Assembly: GCA_034722175.1 (NCBI GenBank)
Contig: JAYENR010000218.1
Span: 1 to 31,272 of the forward strand
DNA length: 31,272 nt
Origin: Thiomicrorhabdus sp034722175
GTDB lineage: Bacteria; Pseudomonadota; Gammaproteobacteria; Thiomicrospirales; Thiomicrospiraceae
Reading direction: 5' to 3'
Shown here: positions 15,367 to 23,220 of the stretch, one piece after another
Layout: every line of letters starts with the position of its first letter
Numbering within the stretch: the stretch's first letter is position 1
Notes under the pieces: generated by a model
What the model was told of the DNA's origin: nothing
The model's input: the letters and a program-made list of their open reading frames with translations, nothing else
Database searches by the model: none
Position numbers and translations under genes: made by a program

Positions 15367-16119
15367 ATGATTGAAGATTATGCTTTGCATGAAGGTCTAT
15401 CTAAAATTCGCATTGTATTGATAGAAACCTCCCACCCCGGCAATATTGGTAGTGTTGCTCGTGCAATGAAAAATATGGGATTAAGTAATTTAGTTTTAGT
15501 AAACCCTAAAGAGTTTCCGAGTTTGGTTGCTTCTCAAAGGGCTTCCAGTGCGGGGGATGTCTTAGATTCGGCTCGTGTGGTGGAGACATTAGATGAAGCA
15601 GTCGCGGGTGCCAAAGTCGTGGTTGGAGCGAGTGCTCGATTACGTAAAGTCTCTTGGCCGCAATTAAATGTTAGGGAGACTGCAGAATTAGCATTATCGA
15701 CTACGGCAGAAGGTGAGGTTGCACTTATCTTTGGGCGTGAGGACTCAGGGTTGAGTAATGCTGAGTTGGATAAGTGTCATTATTTAGCGCATATTCCAAC
15801 TAATCCTGTTTACAGCTCTTTAAATTTGGGCCAGGCTGTTCAGGTTTTTGCATATGAATGTTTGATGGCGACTGAAATTAAATCGGTACACAGTAAAGGT
15901 TACAATCATGATCTAGCGACTGCTGACCAGTTAGAAGGTTTTTATGACCATTTATATCAAGCCTTGCAAGATATTGAGTTTTTAGATCCAGCAAAAAATG
16001 CCCGTTTTATGCGTCGAATGCGTCGTTTGTTTAACCGTACCCAGTTAGATGTGAAAGAGGTTGATATTTTGCGCGGCATCTTGACCGCTGCACAACGACA
16101 AGCCAATAAAGAACGCTAA
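15367..16119 (+). CDS. trmJ: tRNA (cytidine/uridine-2'-O-)-methyltransferase TrmJ
   Basis: SPOUT-class methyltransferase that 2'-O-methylates position 32 of several tRNAs with S-adenosylmethionine. The 250-residue protein has the N-terminal signature LIETSHPGNIGSVARAMKNM (19-38). The knotted AdoMet site is FGREDSGLSNAELDKC and IPTNPVYSSLNLGQAVQV. The C-terminal helical extension (about 170-250), with FMRRMRRLFNRTQLDVKEVDILRG, distinguishes TrmJ from the shorter TrmL. It is 12 bp upstream of cysE. The trmJ-cysE-iscR order is common in gammaproteobacteria and ties tRNA modification, cysteine and Fe-S genes together. Confidence 0.93.
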   Translation: MIEDYALHEGLSKIRIVLIETSHPGNIGSVARAMKNMGLSNLVLVNPKEFPSLVASQRASSAGDVLDSARVVETLDEAVAGAKVVVGASARLRKVSWPQLNVRETAELALSTTAEGEVALIFGREDSGLSNAELDKCHYLAHIPTNPVYSSLNLGQAVQVFAYECLMATEIKSVHSKGYNHDLATADQLEGFYDHLYQALQDIEFLDPAKNARFMRRMRRLFNRTQLDVKEVDILRGILTAAQRQANKER

Positions 16120-16131
16120 AGAGAGGTTAGG

Positions 16132-16914
16132 GTGTTTAAACGATTAAAGTCCGATATTAATTGCGTATTCGAACGTGACCCAGCGGCACGTAATACCTTT
16201 GAGGTGTTGACCACTTATCCTGGGTTACATGCCATTATTTGGTATCGCTTAGCACATTGGTTTTGGAATAAGAATTTAAAGTGGGTTTCAAGGTTTATCT
16301 CAACTCTAGCCCGTTGGCTGACCGGGATTGAAATTCATCCAGCTTGTAAAATTGGTGAGCGTTTCTTTATCGATCATGGTATGGGGGTGGTCATCGGAGA
16401 AACAGCCGAAATTGGTGATGATTGCACGCTTTATCATGGTGTGACGTTGGGTGGAACCACTTGGCAAAAAGGTAAGCGTCATCCTACGTTGGGTAATCGA
16501 GTAGTGGTGGGGGCAGGTGCCAAGGTGTTAGGCCCGATTGAAATCAGTGATGATGCTCGTATAGGTTCAAATGCAGTTGTGATCAAGCCCGTTCCTGAAG
16601 GGCGAACTGTTGTTGGAATTCCTGGGCGAGTGGTTGAGCAGAAAGAGCCTGAAAAGGATAAACGTCGCGCTAAAATGGCTGAAAAAATTGGTTTTGATGC
16701 TTATGGGGTCAAGCAAGATGCTGCAGATCCAGTAGAAAAAGCGATTTATAGTTTATTAGACCATATCCAAGCGCAGGATGAAAAGTTAGAGACTCTGGCT
16801 AGCGAATTGAAAAAAATGGGTGGTTCATCTATTGATATGCACCTACCAAGATTAGATGATGCAGTGTTGGAGCCGGGTGATCCTGAGCAGGCTGCTCACT
16901 TAAAGGCTAAGTAA
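16132..16914 (+). CDS. cysE: Serine O-acetyltransferase
   Basis: Acetylates serine with acetyl-CoA to O-acetylserine, the acceptor for sulfide in cysteine synthesis. The 260-residue protein reads MFKRLKSDINCVFERDPAAR from a GTG start, with GAGAGG upstream. It has a helical N-terminal part (LHAIIWYRLAHWFW) and then left-handed beta-helix hexapeptide repeats: IDHGMGVVIGETAEIGDDCTLYHGVTLGGT, HPTLGNRVVVGAGAKVLGPI and ARIGSNAVVIKPVP. It is the shorter type whose beta-helix ends near residue 175, followed by an 80-residue charged tail of unclear role. It lies between trmJ and iscR, consistent with cysteine supply for Fe-S assembly. Confidence 0.93.
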   Translation: MFKRLKSDINCVFERDPAARNTFEVLTTYPGLHAIIWYRLAHWFWNKNLKWVSRFISTLARWLTGIEIHPACKIGERFFIDHGMGVVIGETAEIGDDCTLYHGVTLGGTTWQKGKRHPTLGNRVVVGAGAKVLGPIEISDDARIGSNAVVIKPVPEGRTVVGIPGRVVEQKEPEKDKRRAKMAEKIGFDAYGVKQDAADPVEKAIYSLLDHIQAQDEKLETLASELKKMGGSSIDMHLPRLDDAVLEPGDPEQAAHLKAK

Positions 16915-16966
16915 TTATGAGTGATTGTTAATAATATGTATAAGTAGATAAACTACGTTTATATAA

Positions 16967-17008
16967 ATACTTGAGTTGTTTACTTGGTTATTGTATACTT
17001 CGTATAAT
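16967..17008 (+). promoter_or_regulatory. iscR promoter with candidate type 1 IscR operator
   Basis: A TTGAGT -35 (16971-16976) is 17 bases from a TATACT -10 (16994-16999). An alternative is TTACTT (16980-16985) with TATAAT (17003-17008), also 17 apart. Overlapping them, 16967-16991 reads ATACTTGAGTTG-TTTACTTGGTTAT, exactly 25 bases. By my alignment it agrees with the E. coli type 1 IscR consensus at about 19 of 25 positions. Autorepression by [2Fe-2S]-IscR is therefore expected. Nothing else stands out in 16915-17031. Confidence 0.6.
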
Positions 17009-17031
17009 TTATTTTTACTAGGAATATGACA

Positions 17032-17463
17032 ATGAAGTTAACTTCTAAAGGCCGTTATGCCGTTACTGCGATGATTGATATCGCTTTAAATCAGAATAAG
17101 GGGCCGATTACCCTATCATTAATTTCTGAGCGTCAAGGTATTTCGTTGTCATATTTGGAGCAGCTGTTTGCTAAGTTGAAGCGAGCAGACTTAGTGTCTA
17201 GCGCGCGCGGTCCAGGTGGTGGGTATCGTTTAAGCCGTCCAGCAGATGAAGTCTCTGTTAGCCAAATTATCCATGCGGTTGATGAATTAATTGATGCTCG
17301 CAAGTGTGTTGGTAAAGCGAATTGTCACGGTGGTGATCAATGTCTCTCTCATGAGCTATGGACTGACTTAAGTGATTTAATTGACACTTTTTTGAAAAGT
17401 ATTACACTTCAAACATTAATCGATAAAAACCATGCTAATCTGAAAGAAATTTCTTTCGGTTAG
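17032..17463 (+). CDS. iscR: Fe-S cluster assembly transcriptional regulator IscR
   Basis: Rrf2-family winged-helix regulator that senses Fe-S status through a bound [2Fe-2S] cluster. The 143-residue protein opens MKLTSKGRYAVTAMIDIALN. Its helix-turn-helix is LISERQGISLSYLEQLFAKL, with wing residues SARGPGGGYRL (57-67). The cluster ligands C92, C98, C104 and H107 (KCVGKANC, DQCLSHELW) match E. coli IscR position for position, so cluster binding is likely. An ATG at 17026 would add two residues, but TAGGA at 17019-17023 is spaced eight bases from 17032 and only two from 17026. An A-type carrier gene follows 18 bp later. Confidence 0.95.
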   Translation: MKLTSKGRYAVTAMIDIALNQNKGPITLSLISERQGISLSYLEQLFAKLKRADLVSSARGPGGGYRLSRPADEVSVSQIIHAVDELIDARKCVGKANCHGGDQCLSHELWTDLSDLIDTFLKSITLQTLIDKNHANLKEISFG

Positions 17464-17481
17464 AGTATAAGGAGAAACTCA

Positions 17482-17808
17482 ATGGCGGTAACTTTAACGG
17501 AATCAGCAGCAAATCGTGTCCAAACAATGATTGCCAAACGAGGTTCTGGTATTGGCTTGAGAGTGTCAACGAAAGTAAGCGGTTGTGCCGGTTTTTCTTA
17601 TGTGGTTGATTACGCGGATGAAGTGACAGATCAAGATGAGGTGTTTGAAAGCTTCGGTACTCAGGTTGTTGTGGATAAAGAGAGTTTAAGTAATATTGAT
17701 GGTATGGAGATTGATTACGTTAAAGAGAGTCTTTTGAATGAAGGGTTTGATTTCAAAAACCCAAAGGTAAAAGAAAGTTGTGGTTGTGGGGAATCCTTTA
17801 CTGTGTAG
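17482..17808 (+). CDS. iscA: A-type Fe-S carrier protein (IscA/ErpA family)
   Basis: Small scaffold/carrier that passes Fe-S clusters to apoproteins. The 108-residue protein has the three conserved cysteines: C35 in VSGCAGFSY, and C100 and C102 in SCGCGESF. It also has the HesB/IscA segment GLRVSTKVSGCAGF and the DYVKESLLNEGFDFKNP stretch. GGAGAAA precedes the ATG. It directly follows iscR and ends at a terminator. IscS and IscU, which normally lie between these two genes, are absent. Whether it is IscA, ErpA or SufA in function cannot be decided from sequence alone; the symbol reflects position. Confidence 0.88.
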   Translation: MAVTLTESAANRVQTMIAKRGSGIGLRVSTKVSGCAGFSYVVDYADEVTDQDEVFESFGTQVVVDKESLSNIDGMEIDYVKESLLNEGFDFKNPKVKESCGCGESFTV

Positions 17809-17859
17809 CTCTCTTTTATCCTTATATTTATTTGATTAAACTACAGAATCATTACAAAT

Positions 17860-17885
17860 AACCCCGGCTTCGTTCCGGGGTTTTG
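17860..17885 (+). terminator. Rho-independent terminator after iscA
   Basis: AACCCCGG (17860-17867), loop CTTCGTT, CCGGGGTT (17875-17882), then TTTTGTTTTT. It separates the iscR-iscA unit from ndk. Confidence 0.92.
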
Positions 17886-17949
17886 TTTTTCTGCAGTCAC
17901 CCAGAATAATTGATAGAATATGGCAACTGTTTTTTTAAGGAAATCTGAT

Positions 17950-18372
17950 ATGGAACGTACATTTTCAATTATTAAGCCGGATGCGGTTGAAAGAAACTTG
18001 ATTGGTGCTATTACACAGCGTTTGGAAGAGAATGGACTGCGTGTTGTCGCATCGAAAATGAAGCGTTTAACTCAAGCAGAAGCCGAGGGCTTTTATGCAG
18101 AGCATAAAGGTCGTGAGTTTTATGAGCCTTTAGTGGCCTATATGACGTCAGCACCCGTTGTGGTTCAAATATTAGAGGGTGAGAATGCGATCCTTAAGAA
18201 CCGTGAAGTAATGGGCGCAACCGACCCTTCAAAAGCGGCTCCTGGAACAATTCGAGCAGATTTTGCTCGCTCTGTTCGTGAAAACTCTGCTCACGGTTCA
18301 GATTCCCCAGAAAGTGCAGCCCGAGAGATGAGTTACTTTTTCAGTCAAACTGAAATTTGTGACAGAAACTAA
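17950..18372 (+). CDS. ndk: Nucleoside diphosphate kinase
   Basis: Transfers the gamma-phosphate between nucleoside triphosphates and diphosphates through a phosphohistidine. The 140-residue protein opens MERTFSIIKPDAVERNLIGA and contains NREVMGATDP and the active-site segment NSAHGSDSPESA with H115; K9, Y49 and R102 are also in place. An in-frame ATG at 17920 would add ten residues unlike the family. TAAGGA (17936-17941) before the ATG at 17950 shows the true start. It heads the ndk-rlmN-rodZ-hisS-yfgM-bamB-der series. Confidence 0.96.
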   Translation: MERTFSIIKPDAVERNLIGAITQRLEENGLRVVASKMKRLTQAEAEGFYAEHKGREFYEPLVAYMTSAPVVVQILEGENAILKNREVMGATDPSKAAPGTIRADFARSVRENSAHGSDSPESAAREMSYFFSQTEICDRN

Positions 18373-18400
18373 ATTACAAGATTTTAAAGAGTAACCAAAA

Positions 18401-19516
18401 GTGAGTATGGACGTCATCGAAAAAGTAGATTTGTTAGGCATGGATAGACTAGCAATGGAAAGCTATTTCTCTGAAATTGGAGAGAAACCATTTCGTGCGT
18501 CTCAGGTTATGAAGTGGATTCATCAGCATGGCGTGAGTGAATTTGATGAAATGACTAATCTTAGTAAAGCTTTGCGTGAGAAGTTAAAAAAGGTTGCTCA
18601 AGTTCGTACTCCTAAAATCGTTGCAGAACAGTTTTCCGAAGATGGAACCATTAAGTGGCTGCTGGAAGTGGATAACCATAACAGTGTTGAAGCGGTCTAT
18701 ATTCCAGAAAAAAACCGTGGCACCTTGTGTATTTCTTCACAGGTAGGTTGTGCACTTGAGTGTACGTTTTGTTCAACTGGTCAGCAAGGTTTTAACCGTA
18801 ACCTAGAAAATTGGGAAATCATTGCCCAGATGTGGGTGGCGAATAAAGCATTGGGTTGTAAACCTAAAGAGGAACGCCGGATTAGTAATGTCGTCTTTAT
18901 GGGGATGGGTGAACCGTTATTAAACGTGACTCATGTATTTCCCGTGGCTCGTATTTTAATGGACGATTACGCTTACGGGCTTTCTAAACGTCGTGTCACC
19001 ATTAGTACTTCTGGTGTGGTGCCAGCGATTGATAAAATTAAAGAAGAGTTAGATGTCAGTTTAGCCATCTCTTTGCATGCACCTAACAATGCATTAAGAG
19101 ATGTTTTGGTACCGATTAATATTAAATATCCGTTAGAAGAGTTAATCCCTTCTTTGTACCGATTTGTTGAAGGTGGTCATAGTAAGAAACATGTGACCAT
19201 TGAATACGTGATGCTGAATCAAGTCAATGATAGTGTAGAACATGCAGAACAGCTTGTGGCGTTGCTAGGCGACTTACCTTGTAAAATTAACTTGATTCCG
19301 TTTAATCCGTTTCCAAATACGGAGTACACACGTTCATCTAATAATGCGATTCATCGTTTTAAAGACAAGTTAGCTGAAGCTGGATTGAATTGCACTATCC
19401 GAAAAACACGTGGTGAAGATATTGATGCTGCATGTGGTCAGTTGGCTGGTAAGGTAAAAGATCGTACTAAACGAACTGTACACCGTGTGCAATTCGATCA
19501 AGCGAAATCACTGTAA
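18401..19516 (+). CDS. rlmN: Dual-specificity 23S rRNA/tRNA methyltransferase RlmN
   Basis: Radical-SAM enzyme that methylates C2 of A2503 in 23S rRNA and A37 in a subset of tRNAs. The 371-residue protein contains the 4Fe-4S motif CALECTFC and, seven residues before it, the Cys of GTLCISSQ that resolves the intermediate. The methyl-carrying Cys is in RGEDIDAACGQLAG near the C-terminus. VVFMGMGEPLLN and ISLHAPN are family blocks. Two starts are close: GTG at 18401 (AAAGAG nine bases upstream) and ATG at 18407. I chose the GTG from spacing, with modest confidence. The next gene starts 13 bp after the stop. Confidence 0.95.
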   Translation: MSMDVIEKVDLLGMDRLAMESYFSEIGEKPFRASQVMKWIHQHGVSEFDEMTNLSKALREKLKKVAQVRTPKIVAEQFSEDGTIKWLLEVDNHNSVEAVYIPEKNRGTLCISSQVGCALECTFCSTGQQGFNRNLENWEIIAQMWVANKALGCKPKEERRISNVVFMGMGEPLLNVTHVFPVARILMDDYAYGLSKRRVTISTSGVVPAIDKIKEELDVSLAISLHAPNNALRDVLVPINIKYPLEELIPSLYRFVEGGHSKKHVTIEYVMLNQVNDSVEHAEQLVALLGDLPCKINLIPFNPFPNTEYTRSSNNAIHRFKDKLAEAGLNCTIRKTRGEDIDAACGQLAGKVKDRTKRTVHRVQFDQAKSL

Positions 19517-19529
19517 ATTGAGAGCAGAG

Positions 19530-19925
19530 ATGAGTGAATTAGAGTCTGAACCAAATCAAATGCCTTTAAATCAAAAGCTTGTTCAGGCACGAGAAGAGAA
19601 AGGTTTGACTCAGAACGAAGTCTCAGAAGCTTTAAATTTAAGATTGTCGCAATTACAAAAGCTAGAACAATCAGACTTGGAGTTACAGAGTGTGACCGCC
19701 TTTGAACGTGGTTATCTTCGTAATTACGCTCAATTTTTAAATGTTGATATGAGTGATTACGAATCTGAGTTTCCAGAGAGTGGTATGGTTGGAAGTGACT
19801 TGAAATCGATGAGTCGTTTTCAGTATCCAGCTCCAAAACCTCTAATGAAAGGGCTGTTTGGAAAGTTTATTTTATTGTGCGTGATTTTGGCTATTGTTGC
19901 TGCATTAGCTCAGACGTTTCTTTAA
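19530..19925 (+). CDS. Compact RodZ-like protein: HTH plus one membrane segment
   Basis: The 131-residue protein has an N-terminal HTH_25 domain of RodZ type (about 14-75: LVQAREEKGLTQNEVSEALN, then TAFERGYLRNYAQFLNVD). RodZ uses this domain to bind MreB rather than DNA. A short linker follows and a single hydrophobic segment at 110-130 (LFGKFILLCVILAIVAALAQ), after which the protein ends. The periplasmic domain of full RodZ (DUF4115) is absent, and the 89 bp before hisS could not encode it. The stop is clean, so this looks like a naturally short form. Position between rlmN and hisS matches rodZ in E. coli, although pilF and ispG are missing here. The start at 19530 follows AGAGCAGAG. Confidence 0.8.
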   Translation: MSELESEPNQMPLNQKLVQAREEKGLTQNEVSEALNLRLSQLQKLEQSDLELQSVTAFERGYLRNYAQFLNVDMSDYESEFPESGMVGSDLKSMSRFQYPAPKPLMKGLFGKFILLCVILAIVAALAQTFL

Positions 19926-20014
19926 CAAAATAACCAGTTACATAATTTAATTACCACAGAGTTTTGCAGGTAGATATGCGAAGCTTTTAAAAGATAAAGA
20001 GTTTAAAAAGACCT

Positions 20015-21280
20015 ATGGCAAAACAGATTTCAGCCATCCGTGGCATGAATGACCTTTACGGTGCAGATGTTGAAGCATTTGATTATTTATTGGAAACAGC
20101 TCAGAACACACTGAGACAGTATGGTTACCAGTCTATTCGTTTACCGATTGTGGAAAAAACAGAGTTGTTCGCTCGTTCAATTGGTGAAGTTACAGATATT
20201 GTCGAAAAAGAGATGTACACCTTTGCAGATCGTAACGATGAAAGTTTAACATTACGCCCGGAGGGAACGGCTGGTTGTGTACGTGCCATGATTCAAAATG
20301 GTTTGACACATAATCAGATTCAAAAGGTTTTTTATAATGGACCCATGTTCCGTTATGAGCGTCCTCAAAGAGGACGTTACCGCCAATTTAACCAGTTTGG
20401 CGTTGAAGTCTTTGGTTTAAATAGCGCTGATATAGACGCGGAACTAATTACTTTATCTGCACGTATGTGGGAGAAGCTAGGTTTAGATAACCTTGAGTTA
20501 CAGATTAACTCTTTAGGTAGCCAAGAAGCTCGCACAGCCTATCGAGAAGTGTTGGTGGCCTATTTTGAACAGCATAAAGAGCAGTTAGATGAAGACAGTA
20601 TTCGTCGTTTAGAATCTAACCCGTTACGTATTTTAGATACTAAGAATCCAGATATGAAATCTGTGGTGGAAGGTGCCCCGAAATTAATAGATCATCTTGA
20701 CGATGAATCCGTTGAGCATTTTGAAACCCTTAAATCTCATTTAGATGATTTAGGTATTGAGTATGTTGTCAATCCAAATTTGGTACGTGGATTAGATTAT
20801 TACAACCGTACTGTATTTGAATGGATCACCACTGAGTTAGGTGCGCAGGGAACAGTTTGTGCCGGTGGGCGTTATGATGGCTTGGTTGAACAGATTGGTG
20901 GCAAGGCCACGCCGGCAGTTGGTTTTGCGATGGGTATGGAGCGTTTGATGGCACTACTGATGGATAAACAGTTAGTGCCAGCACACGCTTCACCAGATAT
21001 CTATATGGTTTTAGTGGGTAATAATGTACAGAGACCAGGCCTGGTCATTTCTGAAAAGATTCGTGATGATTTGACCGTAAACGTTCAAATGAACTGTGGC
21101 GGCGGAAGCTTTAAGAGCCAGTTTAAAAAAGCCGACAAATCTGGGGCAGATTACGCCATAGTCATCGGTGAGCAAGAAGTTGAAGAGCAAGTAGTTGCAG
21201 TGAAGCCTTTGCGTGTTGAGGGTGAACAACAAACGGTTAAGTGGGATGAGTTAACCGACTATCTTCGTTCAATCATGTAA
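20015..21280 (+). CDS. hisS: Histidyl-tRNA synthetase
   Basis: Class II aminoacyl-tRNA synthetase charging tRNA-His. The 421-residue protein opens MAKQISAIRGMNDLYGAD and has LRPEGTAGCVRAMIQNGL. Motif 2 is MFRYERPQRGRYRQFNQFGVE. The histidine-specific motifs are LVRGLDYYNRTVFEW and CAGGRYDGLVEQIGG, and motif 3 is AVGFAMGMERLM. The C-terminal anticodon-binding domain (about 325-421) includes NCGGGSFKSQFKKADKSGAD. It sits in the conserved rlmN-rodZ-hisS-yfgM-bamB-der order. One CAGGCCTG palindrome (21036-21043) lies in its C-terminal domain. Confidence 0.97.
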   Translation: MAKQISAIRGMNDLYGADVEAFDYLLETAQNTLRQYGYQSIRLPIVEKTELFARSIGEVTDIVEKEMYTFADRNDESLTLRPEGTAGCVRAMIQNGLTHNQIQKVFYNGPMFRYERPQRGRYRQFNQFGVEVFGLNSADIDAELITLSARMWEKLGLDNLELQINSLGSQEARTAYREVLVAYFEQHKEQLDEDSIRRLESNPLRILDTKNPDMKSVVEGAPKLIDHLDDESVEHFETLKSHLDDLGIEYVVNPNLVRGLDYYNRTVFEWITTELGAQGTVCAGGRYDGLVEQIGGKATPAVGFAMGMERLMALLMDKQLVPAHASPDIYMVLVGNNVQRPGLVISEKIRDDLTVNVQMNCGGGSFKSQFKKADKSGADYAIVIGEQEVEEQVVAVKPLRVEGEQQTVKWDELTDYLRSIM

Positions 21281-21323
21281 TAAACAACAGTATTTAAAGA
21301 TTAGTGAGTAGGAATTCATCGTT

Positions 21324-21965
21324 ATGAGTCGTTATGAAACAGAAGAAGAACAAGTAGAAGCAATCAAGTCTTGGTGGAAAAAGAACGGAACCTCGTTATT
21401 AACTGCGATATTAATTTTTGTGGTGGCCTTTTCAGGTTGGCGTTATTGGAACAATTACAATCAAGTACAAGCAACTAATGCCTCTTCAATCTTTGAAGTG
21501 ATGCAGTTAAATATGCAACAAGGTACTTTTGGTGAGGTTTCTCGTGAAGCTTTAAAGTTAATGCAAGAACAGCCTGAGAGTCCATATGCTGCTGCTGCTG
21601 CGATGCTGATGGCAAAGTACAGTTTTTCTAAAGGTGAGTTTGCTGAGGCACAGCAGCATTTAGAGTGGGTAAATGAGCACGCAGAAGATGAAACATTAAA
21701 GCGTACTGCAATGATGCGTTTGGCTCGTGTATTAGCGGATCAAAAACAGTTTGAAGAAGCTAAGTCAGTCATGGATAAAGTGAATGCCCAAGCGCTGCTA
21801 CCTGCTGAAAAGAGTCATTATGACTATATCTCTGGTTTGATGGCGTTGGCGCAAAATGAAGTAACGTCTGCATCTGCTGCATTTAAAGCTGTAGTTGAAA
21901 ATACTGGTGCTTCAAAAACTTTGCAAGGTTTGGCGCAGATTCAATTAGACGATTTACCAAAATAA
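21324..21965 (+). CDS. yfgM: YfgM family membrane-anchored TPR protein
   Basis: Inner-membrane protein with a periplasmic tetratricopeptide domain. In E. coli YfgM associates with PpiD and the Sec translocon and helps hand proteins to periplasmic chaperones. The 213-residue protein has a cytoplasmic N-terminus YETEEEQVEAIKSWWKKNG, one membrane segment (about 23-40, SLLTAILIFVVAFSGWRY), then helical TPR-like repeats including SPYAAAAAMLMAKYSFSKGE and QQHLEWVNEHAEDETLKRTA. Position between hisS and bamB is the classical one. GGAATTC precedes the ATG loosely. The bamB start follows 28 bp later. Confidence 0.9.
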   Translation: MSRYETEEEQVEAIKSWWKKNGTSLLTAILIFVVAFSGWRYWNNYNQVQATNASSIFEVMQLNMQQGTFGEVSREALKLMQEQPESPYAAAAAMLMAKYSFSKGEFAEAQQHLEWVNEHAEDETLKRTAMMRLARVLADQKQFEEAKSVMDKVNAQALLPAEKSHYDYISGLMALAQNEVTSASAAFKAVVENTGASKTLQGLAQIQLDDLPK

Positions 21966-21993
21966 TTCAGCGATAACGGAATAGGAAGAATCA

Positions 21994-23217
21994 GTGAACG
22001 TATTACGCACTGCGATATTAACGACAATTGTAATGGGGTTGACAGCTTGTTCGTCTCCTAAGGTTGTTCGTGTACCGGCTCAACTAGAAACGCTAAACTC
22101 GCCTGTTAAGATTGTACATAACTGGCAAGTTACTTTGAACGCAATGCCTGTGTTTGATGGGGAAGGGTTAAGTATTGATCAAAATGATCAATCAGTCTTT
22201 ACTGCGGATCAACAAGGAATGGTTTCAGCTTTCAAAAAGCAAAATCAAAGTCGTTGGACAGATCAAGTGATTTGGCAAGCTAAGTTATCTGAAAAGGTGA
22301 TTTCAGGACCTGTTTTAAATGATGATCGCTTAATTATTGGAACCTCGAAAGGTAAGGTTGTTGCTATAAGTGCAATTAAAGGTGATGTACTTTGGCAAAC
22401 TCAGGTTTCGAGCGAAGTGTTGAGTAAAGCAGAAATTGCCGAAGGTAAAATTTTTACCCGTACTGTTGATGGTCGTTTATATGCATTAAGCTTAAAGACA
22501 GGTAAGGTTATTTGGGTGAATGAACGCCAGATGCCTAATTTGTCTTTAAGAGGGGCGAGCCCAGTTATTTATAATGAAGGTGTGCTATATGTCGGTTGGG
22601 AAAGTGGCAAAATTGAAGCGATTAAAGCAGATTCAGGTAAAAGTCTATGGGAGAGCAATATTGCGGTTCCAAGAGGTAGAACAGATTTAGAGAGATTGGT
22701 TGATATTCAAGCTTCTTTGGTTATTCAAAACGATCGTCTGGTTGCTTTAGGTTATCACGGTAAGTTGGTGGCAATGAGTTTAGAGAGTGGTCATCTATTT
22801 TATGCTGAAGATCTATCTGGCTTCCGCGACTTTGTTGTTGATGATCAAGCAATTTATGCCGTGGATGAAGATGATTTGATTCACGCATATGATGTGTCTA
22901 ATGGAACTAAGTTATGGACACAACAAGGTTTAAAATATCGCTCATTAGGTGATTTAAAAACACATCAAGATAGTTTGTTAGCAATAGATGGTTTAGGCTA
23001 TATGCACTGGTTGAATAAGCTACAAGGTACTATCGAAGCAAGAGTCAAACACAGTAATGATTACGGTGATGGGAATCACGTATTACAAGCCATGGTGGAT
23101 GGCGATGTCATCTACCTATTGGATCAACAGGGTGCAATTAATAGTTATCGTGTCGAGCAATCTCATTTAGCTGAGTTTGAAGCTCAGTTAAAGGTGGCCA
23201 AACAGGATAAAGAGTAA
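21994..23217 (+). CDS. bamB: Outer-membrane assembly lipoprotein BamB
   Basis: Beta-propeller lipoprotein of the BAM complex that assists BamA in inserting outer-membrane beta-barrels. The 407-residue protein starts at a GTG with AGGAAG five bases upstream. A lipoprotein signal peptide ends in LTAC, with the lipidated Cys at 19. PQQ-like propeller blades recur: IKGDVLWQTQV, LKTGKVIWVNE, ADSGKSLWESN and VSNGTKLWTQQ. It lies between yfgM and der, as in most gammaproteobacteria, with three bases to der. With bepA in the same window, two outer-membrane assembly/quality-control factors are present. Confidence 0.94.
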   Translation: MNVLRTAILTTIVMGLTACSSPKVVRVPAQLETLNSPVKIVHNWQVTLNAMPVFDGEGLSIDQNDQSVFTADQQGMVSAFKKQNQSRWTDQVIWQAKLSEKVISGPVLNDDRLIIGTSKGKVVAISAIKGDVLWQTQVSSEVLSKAEIAEGKIFTRTVDGRLYALSLKTGKVIWVNERQMPNLSLRGASPVIYNEGVLYVGWESGKIEAIKADSGKSLWESNIAVPRGRTDLERLVDIQASLVIQNDRLVALGYHGKLVAMSLESGHLFYAEDLSGFRDFVVDDQAIYAVDEDDLIHAYDVSNGTKLWTQQGLKYRSLGDLKTHQDSLLAIDGLGYMHWLNKLQGTIEARVKHSNDYGDGNHVLQAMVDGDVIYLLDQQGAINSYRVEQSHLAEFEAQLKVAKQDKE

Positions 23218-23220
23218 ACA

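Noticed and set aside
19530..19925. RodZ-like gene as a pseudogene cut by a frameshift
   Set aside because: Only 89 bp remain before hisS, too little for the lost domain in any frame, and the stop is directly after a complete membrane segment.
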